From NCBI RefSeq assembly GCF_007655135.1, contig NC_045127.1, positions 2,914,001 to 2,978,000 on the forward strand: a stretch of 64,000 bases of DNA, written 5' to 3'. Shown piece by piece: positions 25,846 through 34,991 of this stretch. The stretch comes from Punica granatum (Eukaryota; Streptophyta; Magnoliopsida; Myrtales; Lythraceae). A model generated the notes under the pieces. The model saw only the letters and a program-made list of their open reading frames with translations, had not been told where the DNA came from and searched no databases. Made by a program: the position numbers and the translations under genes. Every line of letters starts with the position of its first letter. Position 1 is the stretch's first letter.

Positions 25846-27143
25846 GGAAAAATTACTTGAATGATACAAAACATTTTAAGTTGTAACGCGGACGGTACAA
25901 AATCTTTTTTTTGTAACAATTTGATACAAAACGTATTAAATTGTTTCAATCAAGTACAATCCGTCAATTTCCGTCGACGCCGTTAGTAATTTCTGACGTG
26001 GCACGTGACGTGGCAAACCTTATGACACGTGACTGGATACTGTTAAGAATATCTAATGTGGCATGTGACGTGGCAAGTCTTATGACACGCAGCTGAAAAC
26101 TTTTAGCATGATGTAACAAATGGGTACAAAACCTTATTAAGATGTAGCAAATTGATACAAAACTTTATTAAGATGTAACAAGTTGGTACAAAACTTTATT
26201 AAGATGTAACGAAATGGTACAAAAAGTTTTGTATGATGTAACAAATTGATACAAATAGCGGAAAAAAGGACAACTACACCTAATTAAAATAATAAAAGGG
26301 GAAATCTGTATTGAATGGTGCTGCAGGATCTATACATATCCAACGATGGAAAGACCCGTATTACGATAATATGGAGTCATATTACCATGAGCGAAAAAAG
26401 TATCTGGTAGTATGAAAGATCTTTGTAATGAAAATATCTTTGGAATGAAATATCTGGAGTCGTAATACCGTGCCACGTTAGAAATTTTTGGAATGAAAGA
26501 TCTTCCCTCTATTTTCTCTTCCAATATTTCCTTTCGAACTTATGTACTTCTCTCGAAATCCAGAGGGACCAAAATTTATGATGCAAATTCATACTGCCAT
26601 ATATTTTTTTCGCTCATGGTAATATGACTACGGGTTTTCCCATCGTTGGATATGCATAGATCCCGCAACACCATTCACTATGGATCTCCCCTTTTATTAT
26701 TTTAATTAGGTGTAGTTGTCATTTGTTCCGCAATTTGTATCAATTTGTTACATCATACAAAACTTTTTGTACAATTTCATTGCATCTTAATAAAGTTTTG
26801 TACCAATTTGTTACATCTTAATAAATTTTTGTACCAATTTGTTATATCTTAATAAGGTTATGTACCCATTTGTTACATCATGCTGAAAGTTTTCAACCAC
26901 GTGTCATAAGACTTGCTATGTCACGTGTCACATCAGATATTCTTAAAGGCATCCAGCCACATGTCATAAGACTTACCACGTCATGTGCCACGTCAGAAAT
27001 TCTTAACGGCGTCGACAGAAATTGACGTATTGTACTTGATTGAAACAATTTAATATGTTTGGTATCAAATTGTTACAAAAAAAAATTTGTACCGTCCGCG
27101 TTATAACTTAAAAGGTTTTGTATTATTGAAGTAATATTCCCCG
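25846..27143. mobile_element. Long-arm fold-back (Mutator-like) element
   Basis: A nearly palindromic 1.3-kb element has arms of about 550 bp (25846 to about 26400 and about 26600 to 27143) around a spacer of about 200 bp. The left end is GGAAAAATTACTTGAATGAT; the right end, reverse complemented, is GGGGAATATTACTTCAATAA. Both arms contain, inverted, CGCGGACGGTAC, two units of a GTGGCACGTGACGTGGCA-type repeat, and several units containing TTAAGATGTAACAA and GGTACAAAACTTTA. TCATACAA flanks both sides (25838-25845 and 27144-27151), giving an 8-9 bp target-site duplication. There is no coding capacity. Long inverted arms with a GG..AATTAC end and 8-9 bp TSD suggest a non-autonomous MULE; a hAT-type fold-back is the alternative. 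Confidence 0.8.
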
Positions 27144-27410
27144 TCATACAATGATAACATTAAATTTCTTCAATAAATTCTATGATTTTGCTCGATGGAC
27201 CAAAGGCAACAACATAGGCCCAAACTAGTTTGCCCGTTTCGGAGAACATCGAGCTAGGTTGGCATCGAATTCTCAACTGTTGGACTTTGAAACTCTCCAC
27301 GTAGAAAAGAAGACTCTGAGACCCGGCAACGTATGTTAAATGAATTATGATAATGTTAAGACATAATGAAGGCCATCGACAAACAGAAAGCTCTAACATG
27401 AGCAACCGGC

Positions 27411-27771
27411 AATTCGTCTCGAACTTGAAGCTTATTATACTGTCAACTATGTGATACATCTATGCTTTAAATATTACCTTGTAGTTTCCCCGAAACTAAG
27501 ATGGTACACTCATGTTATAGCTAGCGGCCCGTCCATCTTTTCGAGTTTCATGATTTCTTTCGTGCAGGGGGATCTTGATAATCAGCTCCAACAATTCGAC
27601 TCGAACTGAAGCTTATTCTGTCTACTATGATATCCATGCCCTAAGATTACATTGTACTTTCTCCGAAACTCAGATGGTACACCCATGCTATAGCTACCGG
27701 CTCTTCCATCCTTTCGGGTTTCATTTCTCTACTGCAGGGGGATCTTGATGATCAGCTCCAACAAGTTGAGA
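27411..27771. repeat. ~180 bp tandem duplication of the TOL gene 3' end
   Basis: Copy 1 (27411-27592) and copy 2 (27593-27771) align along their whole length with substitutions and small indels. Shared landmarks are AATTCG(T/A)CTCGAAC, CTTATT, CCGAAACT(A/C)AGATGGTACAC and GCAGGGGGATCTTGAT(A/G)A followed by CAGCTCCAACAA. Copy 2 contains the last codons, stop and 3' UTR of the minus-strand TOL gene. Copy 1 is a downstream second copy of the same region with a changed stop area. Confidence 0.85.
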
Positions 27772-29576
27772 TAGGGGCTGCTTCTGCCCACCGCTGCTGC
27801 TTTGGTTGCTGCCTGATTCGGGAGCCTCTCTCTCTCCTGAGGAGACCGAGGAGGCAATATCTGTCTTGTCGTGGTCTTTACTGCCCAACGGGACTGAAGA
27901 TGCTGTGTTTGTCTCGTCAGGGTCTTTACTGCAGACTTCAACCCCGGCAAACTTCGATATGATCTGTTGAAGCTCATCATTGAGGCTGAGAGCTTCAAAA
28001 AGCAAACACTCATCATCAGTAGTGGTCTCGATGATCCCTTGGATCATGGGCTGTGACAGCTTGCACTTCTCCAACATGCTTGAGCCCAACTCATATTCCT
28101 ATATGATGCACCCACACACCAAACAAAGAGATACAGACTTAGATTAGTATAAATACGGAGTTCTAGATTGCTAGCAGGGTCTCAATTTAGCAGGAGATCT
28201 GGCTAGCAAAAAGACTACACAGACCCATATAGATTCAGCATCGTGTTTATCTTCTTCGACCCTAATATTAACACTACGATTGTGCAAAACTTAATTGGAA
28301 TGAAAAGCAATTGAGAAAGTGATGCTAAAATAATTGATCTCACGAATCAATCCTAAGAGACTACGAGTTCACATTTTTAGTGAGTGAGTCATCACCTCAG
28401 CCGAAATTTGTCCTGTTTCAGTATTGATCATGCTTGAGAGCAAATCAATGGTGTTTCTCGTCTCGACAAGAATTTCTTTCTTTTCCTCAGTTGATAATTG
28501 AACAGTGCCCAGGAATTCTGTGCGAGGAATAGGGTATCCTTCAGCCCTAGATGGAGATAAAGGCTCTCGATGAATGTATGATTCCAAGGCATACTGCTCA
28601 GGAGACGAGCTCTCTTCATGATGCTGACGCTCCCTTCTGTTTTTCAAGCTCTGTTGGGCAGGGCAAGAAAATGTCCCTATGTTAGCAAAGTCGATATTTA
28701 AACACAAAATCTAGAAATCCATGGTAGGTAGGCACCAAAGCCTGGAATTTTAGAGGCAAAAGAAACAATAATAGAGGCAGCAACACGAAGCCTCAACATT
28801 ATTAACATTTTCAGGCATGAAAGGCTCTGTCATATCATGAAGTAAACATTATGTTAGGCCATAGTCGATTCAATATTCAAGAACTCCCACAATCTTAACT
28901 ACTTAATCCAGATACGGCATGCCCTGTTCTCCCCGAGTATTTAAGAGGTAATCTAGTTGAAGAATGATGAAATTGATATACCACGAACAAGAATTCAAAG
29001 ATAAACTTTTCTGGAAGCTGAAGCTAAATGGGAAGACGAACAAATCATGTACGATTGTGATAGCAAGCTGAAATGATGGCTGACCATGTATGTTTGACGG
29101 AACACAGGAAGATAATCCAGGCTCTCCGACTGGCCCCATGCTGAAATCAACTGCAGGGCCTTGTCTCGATTGCCCTGATCTGTCCGAGGGTTATCAATCA
29201 TCCTCACCATCTCATCCAACACCCTCTCCGAAGCCACCTCTGAGAAGACCTTCTCGCAGTTCATCGTGCAAGCCTCCAACAGATCGAGAGTCAGACTCTG
29301 ACTCACGGTGCTCCCACCACTGGCGATCTTCCTCTTCATGGCCCTCACGACCTCAGGCCCTCTGAGCTCCTCCCTGTTGATCATCGAACATATCCGAAGG
29401 TTCATGCCCCAGTTGGGCTCTTCCATGGTCTCCAGGGTGGCCTCATCGACCATCTTCGATTCGAGAGTCGGGGTTTGCATTATGTCCTTCACTTTCTCGC
29501 TCACCATTCGACTCATTTGAGCCCCGCTCGTCTTCAACTTCTCGCCCCACTGAGCTAGATTACCGAACCGTTCCAT
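27721..29576 (-). CDS. TOL: TOM1-like (TOL) VHS-GAT ubiquitin-binding sorting protein
   Basis: A TARGET OF MYB1-LIKE protein. The family binds ubiquitinated plasma-membrane cargo and acts as an ESCRT-0-like gatekeeper in endosomal sorting. Exons on the minus strand are 29576-29085, 28650-28396 and 28098-27721, giving 374 aa. The VHS domain spans about residues 41-164 (MVDEATLETMEEPNWGMNLR, VFSEVASERVLDEMVRMIDN, YLPVFRQTYM). The GAT domain is at about 217-305 (LVETRNTIDLLSSMI, DDECLLFEALSLNDELQ). The tail is short and polar with a near-duplicate GSKDHDKTDIASS-type repeat. The start MERFGNLAQW is the first in-frame ATG; an in-frame stop lies just upstream. A GGTAAG donor at 29935 and a GCAG acceptor at 29620 suggest a 5' UTR intron. 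It is shorter than the long TOL members, so closest to the TOL1/TOL2 type. Confidence 0.88.
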
Positions 29577-30618
29577 CTTCTCCGCTGCACCCAATCCTTC
29601 CACGATTTCTCACACAAACCTGCATTCAGATTGGGTCCCGGGAACAAAAAAATTCAGAATCTTCCTTTCAGGATACGATCAAACTACAACCTTGTAACCA
29701 ATTTACATGAACCAGCCCGACTCCGAGCGGCTCCGCAGCATCAAAACCTAACCTTGATTTGTGGGTCGATTCAGAATTCATAGGAAATGCTCATTGAGCA
29801 AAGATACTCGGACATATACCAATCAGAGTACACGAATTACAGAGCTCAGAGGCCAAAAGCAGCGCAAGAACAAGGAGAAGAAGACGATGGATCGTCGGAA
29901 TGAGGTAAGGAGCTCAATCGAGGATCTGGGCTTACCGAATCAGACCTTGGTGAGATGCAAATCCCGCGTTCACCAGCTGAAGCTCGTCATCAACCCAACC
30001 AGAAGGAAAAGCCGGGGAGGTGCTCTGCTCGTCGTCCTTCTGATACTGAATTGGTCCTGTCTTTCTTGCATTAAATGCGAGAGGGAAAAGGCTGAATTTG
30101 CACAGGCACCCCTGTCTTTTTCAATTATTCAAGAGGAAGCCTTGTACTTGTGATAAATAGTTAGTTCCTTCTAGTGATATTCTCTAAGCATCCATTGTTC
30201 GATAAATCGATTTCATATAATCCTGCAACATGGCATATCCGTCGTGTTCAAAGATGAATCTTTTTATCTAAGAATCAGAAGAATCATTATATCAGGTGAA
30301 CCTTAATTCAACTCATAATAATCTATCTCATGACATGTTTAGCTTATTTTCACTTTTGACAATGTCAAAGGATTTGCATTGAGATTACGATTGACGGAGA
30401 ATAAATGGGTAAAATTTGAGGCTTCGGACACAAGATGAACTTCAGATTGTCTAATGTAATCAAGAAAGAAACTAACGAATATTTCCGTGTTTCGAGTGTC
30501 ACTAACCCTTAAGAACAAAATGGAATCTGTCACAGGAACAAGAAAAATCTCATCTCGTGTATCAAAATGTAAAAACATGGTCTCTGCTTAGATTTTCGAT
30601 GCGCCTAAGGTGAAGTGA
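29577..30618. other. TOL 5' UTR/promoter and RHON1 3' flank
   Basis: This spacer separates two minus-strand genes. The part next to TOL (29577 to about 30050) probably contains its 5' UTR, with a predicted intron at 29620-29935. The rest, to 30618, holds the TOL promoter and the 3' UTR of RHON1. No other gene or repeat was recognised. The plus-strand open frame at 29761-30153 reads across the predicted UTR and has no known domain. Confidence 0.5.
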
Positions 30619-33087
30619 CTATGCTGAGCTTTCACTGAGCAATTCGAGGAGCTCCTCTTTCTTCATCTTAGAGAACCCTTTCATGCCCCGGGATTTTGCC
30701 AAAGCCCTCAGTTCCACAACCTTCAACCCAGTGAGGTCTTCAGTTCCGAGTTGGTCCTGCTCTTCACCATTTTCACTGTTTCCAGATTCATCCGGTTCCA
30801 AGTCATTCCCGCCTGACATGTCATGATATACAGCTTCATCAGAAATAACTGCTTCCGGTTCTTCCTCAAATTGTTCAAGCTCGGCCTCAGGCTCAGGTTC
30901 GGGTTCTAACTCAGACTCGTCTTCAGGCTCTGGATGCATCTCGACCCGACTTCTATTTCTTTCTGTCTCCAGATTAATGGGCGGGTACTTCATCCTTGGG
31001 ACCGGGGACTTCCGGCGGAAGTTCGAAACAGGCCTGCTAAAAGAGGCATTATTGTTAGGCACTCGAGCTGCATCTCTGACGGAGTTACCTGAATCAAAGT
31101 AGCTCAGGCCTCTCTCTTCATAAGATGACGAGGGCTGCTGTTCGGTCTGTTCTGTATTGAGGTTTCTGATGGTTGTGCCTGTGGTTTTCCTCTTGGATTG
31201 TTCCACCGAGTGTTTCCTTAATAACTTGAGGAGAGAGTCCACAGTTTCGCTTTCTTTACCCGGTCCTTTTGTGGCGTCTTGTGACTTCTTTTCCTCTTTC
31301 ACTGCGGCTCTTTCCCGAAGCTGTGCCTGGACCTTCCTAAAGAGTTCCACAATCTCCTTCTCCCTGGGCCCTGGCACAGCAGTAGCTTGAGATTTTGGGG
31401 AACTGGGAATGGAGAGAACTGGACCGTTCTTTGAAGGAAAACTATCTGATTCATCCAGGATATCAAAGCTCTCTCTCTCTTCCATCGGGCGGTTTCTTCC
31501 ACTGGAGAACCCATGCTTGTTGTGCCTTGGGAAATCCGGGTTTCTTCTCGAACCCGCAGAACTCGATTTGCAGCAAACAATTGCCCTTCTGGAAGAAAGT
31601 CTTAGAGATCCGAATTGAACTTGCGAAGTGCTTTTATATTGGTCAATGAAAGCAGATCTTGGCGATACATTGACAATTGTTCTGGAAACTCCAGAACATG
31701 GGAGACACTTGCCCTCAGCTGGTCCATAACCCTGCAAGAGTACGAGAAAAAACATCAAGTGTGTTGCATGAAAACAATGTGCTGAAGAATCATCACTGAA
31801 TTTGGCTCAAAAAAGCCCAAAGATAATTGATAATTATTCCATCTTTAACATGGAGCAGAGATTCCTTCCATATCAGTCTATCTAATTGAATGAGATATTC
31901 TTTATGTAATTTACTTTCCATGGAAAAGCTCAGACTGCGGTTAGTACAGGGTTTCCAGAAGAAAGAATCCTAGAATAGGTCAAGAATAGATTCAACTTGT
32001 AACTGCTACCAGAGCCTAAGCCTAAAGCAACAGCCACAAGCTACATTCTCCAAAAGCCAAACGTGTTTGACGTCTACCCCGCCATACAATTTGAACATCA
32101 ACTTTACAAAAGAAACTAATGCCGTATATACTAGTAAAGCAAGCCAGAGTCTTTGAGCATAGATATGAACCCCCGCTGCCCTATACAATACAATGTGGGA
32201 AAAACAAAACTCAAGCCAATGACAGATGTGCCATCGACTCAAATCTTAAGAGAGATCAGTACAAAATGATTTCCATTCACAATGAACAACATATAGCATG
32301 TCCAGAACAGGCGCATTGGTTCCCACAAGATGGTCAAAAGAAGCGGATTGACCCGTCAGTCTAAAGAGAACCTACTCAACCACCCTCTGAGATGCTCGCT
32401 TTGTTTCAAAGTTATTTTGACCATCAAAAGAAGGAACTCGTCTTTGAGTCTCTTAGCTCTCTTGCACCGCTTACATGAATCTAAGATGGTTACAAGGATA
32501 TCTTAGGTGTGAGGCAAATGCAATGTCCTAGAATTATATTATATTTATCCCCGGATACTAAATTTTACACTGCCATCACCCCTCATTTCTTGCTCGTTTC
32601 TCTCATCTTTTTTTCTGTCCGAACTATCCATTGATTCCTTACCGATCCACCATCTTACTACCCAGCACTCCCCGAACCTCCAATCAAGCTCATCTAACTC
32701 ACCTACTTCAGATTGGAAAAGAAACAAAATTTCATCCTGAAAGTTATCAAAGAGAGAAACTTGAACAATAAAAACCAGCCGGAACTCCCAAACTCTCATG
32801 ACATCATTCTGACGAACAGAAAACCATTCGCCGCCATAGCTGCTACTGCTGAACATATCCAACCCACCAACAGGTTTCTCAGCAGCATTCACTTCCTATA
32901 AATTAATAGCAAGCAGCAGCTCTCTACTAATCAATGGCTACGACCGAGGGCAAAAGCTGGGCATGCTCAACGAATCGCTTGCGGATAAAATGAAGGATAA
33001 TGATACGCATGAGAAGAACCAAAAGAAGAAAGAGAACTCGAGAAGATGAAATGGGATTGGTACCGGTGCACCTGCAATCAGCTCCAT
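30619..33087 (-). CDS. RHON1: RHON1-like, Rho-N domain plastid RNA-binding protein
   Basis: A homologue of RHON1, a chloroplast RNA-binding protein that works with RNase E in plastid RNA processing and in ending rbcL transcription (known from Arabidopsis). Two exons on the minus strand are inferred: 33087-33064, only 24 coding bases (MELIAGAP), and 31731-30619, giving 378 aa. The body shows the family segments GYGPAEGKCLPCSG, RRNPDFPRHNKHGFSSGRNR, PGPREKEIVELFRKVQAQLR and SETVDSLLKLLRKHSVEQ. An acidic EPEPEPEAELE run follows, then the C-terminal Rho-N motif (LTGLKVVELRALAKSRGMKG, FSKMKKEELLELL). The N-terminal part is Ser/Arg-rich, consistent with a transit peptide. The tiny first exon was chosen because it is the only ATG that joins in frame through a GT-AG intron. 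Confidence 0.85.
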
Positions 33088-34991
33088 GAGGGAAAAGTCC
33101 GGAACTTGGAGGCAAGGGGTTAGGGTTTAAGCTCTGACGAGCTTGAACTTGCAAGCTGCAGCTGTCAAATGTGCCGGCTTTCACTACATCCCTCCCTCCC
33201 TCCGCTTTGATAAGCTTCCATGCCCTAATTCAGACTGTTCCGCAGTAACTTTTTTCTGCTGGGACCTTTCTTATGTTTATTTACTATTTAGTCACCGTAA
33301 CTTTTGTAATTTGAGTTTCGAGGTCGAGAACGAGAGCCCCAAAGTTTTCCTTACTATATTTACGAATGGTTATCGGTTCTCGTCGACGATCACATGGGCA
33401 ATTAGTAAGATGTAATTACTCACATTTAAACACTCTTTTTTTCAACACAGTCTGCATCAGAAAAACAAGTGCTTTGATGATTTTCACGTGCTAAGTCACT
33501 GGCCAACTACGAATCATTATACAAACTAAAACAGTTTTTATACAACTGAATAAGGGAAGAGAATATTTTTTTGACTGGCTAAAACTATAGGGATTAAATT
33601 GAAATTACTTATCTTCGTGTCTATTTATATAGTCCTGAATAAATGCATGAAAAAATAGCAGACATCAATACTTAAACATGATGTAATTGGCAAACACTAT
33701 AAATTGGATTAGTCGAAATTTATTGAATTTCTCGATACATTAAAAAGAAAAAAAGGTATTGCCACTATGCGAATTTTACATTACAGGTAGGTTCGGAAAA
33801 ACACGAGCATACTTTGTGATCGGGATAAATCGACAGTCGAGCGGGACAAAGAGAGCTAAAATCGAAGACCTTCGACCATGTAGGTTCGGAAAAACACGAG
33901 CATACTTTGTGGTCATGATAGATCGACAGTGGAGCAAGACAAAAAGAGCTAAAACCGAAGACCTTCGACCCCCTTAGGTATTCGCTCTCTTAGTCACTGT
34001 CTATCTGAGCTCGTCACTGTCTATCTGAGCTCGATTTTCTATTGTTTGGTGATGTTATATGGATTGCTATGCTCCGATTTTGTATTTCGTAATTTATTTT
34101 AATGCAATCTGCCGCCTGCAATTCACCAAAAAAAGAAAAAAGAAAAGGCCGAAGACCTTCGACTCCCCATTTCTGCAGTCTCTAAATGGAGTCATTAACT
34201 TCTGATGAAGATGATGAATGATGATGATTCTGTCCCTCTCTCTGTCTCTGACATTTAATAAACAGCTCACTTTTCTCAGTAATATATAGCTCTTTTTCTT
34301 TCTTCGATAAGCAGCTCACAGCTCACTCAATTCCCACTCTCTCTCTCTCTCTGTGTTTATTTCTGCCCACAAAAGCAATTAGCAGAACCCCTCCCAACAA
34401 ATCTCTCAACCACGAGGGGTCCCGCCATTTTAACCTGCTCCTGCTCGGCCCCCATTGGGAATTCATTGAAGGGGTTTACGGCTCTGGGCATCTCTCTGTT
34501 GGGAGATTCATTGATCTTCAGCTACCCAATTGGAGGTTCTCCTCAAAGGTTCTTGCTTTCTCTGTGTTCTTCGAGGCTCTGCTGACCATGCCCTGAAGTC
34601 CTCGAGGGAAAAGAGGTGATTTTGAGCTCCTGGGGTAGCTTGGTTTGATGAATTGTTGATTATTCGCTTGGGTGGGAGGTAGGAATGGCTTAATTTCGGA
34701 GAAAATAAGGTTTGTGTTTGCAAAGGTAAGCGCATGTCGATGTAATTTCGTTGCCTTTGATGGTGTCCTGTTGATGAATGCTTGAAGCCTGAGAGCTGTT
34801 TGATCAAATGTTTCCTGAAAGTTGGGGTAATTTGTTGCTCATGAGAGTGAGAGCGTGGATTAATAGCGGGGGAGGGAGCATAAGCAAAGGCCACTCCGAC
34901 CCTCTCGGGTTGCTTCTTGGTGCATTTGATGATCTGTTAGTTTTAGTGTTCTGAGGGCTTTTTTCCTTCTCATGTTATTGAAGCAGGAAAG
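33088..34991. other. Divergent RHON1-PUB promoter region
   Basis: This spacer separates RHON1 (-) from the U-box gene (+). It contains the tandem repeats annotated separately, a (CT)n tract at 34340-34352 and the long 5' UTR of the U-box gene. A strong donor (AAAG|GTAAGC at 34725/34726) and an acceptor (AAGCAG at 34986) suggest a 5' UTR intron at 34726-34986, which splices to within 5 bp of the start codon. No other gene is seen. Confidence 0.55.
33788..34032. repeat. 93 bp and 20 bp tandem repeats
   Basis: A 93-bp unit beginning TAGGTTCGGAAAAACACGAG occurs at 33788-33880 and again, with about ten changes, at 33881-33970. Its last part (GAAGACCTTCGACYCCC) recurs at about 34151-34168. A separate exact 20-bp tandem copy of GTCACTGTCTATCTGAGCTC lies at 33993-34012 and 34013-34032. 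The sequences are non-coding and located in the promoter-side spacer of the U-box gene. Confidence 0.85.

Noticed and set aside
29601..29603. Longer TOL start (MEGLGAAEK...)
   Set aside because: The codon is GTG and an in-frame stop precedes it. The first real ATG is at 29576.
30619..31758. RHON1 start at MMFFLVLLQ
   Set aside because: These codons lie in the intron before the acceptor. They do not match the family N-terminus, although usage as an alternative start cannot be excluded.
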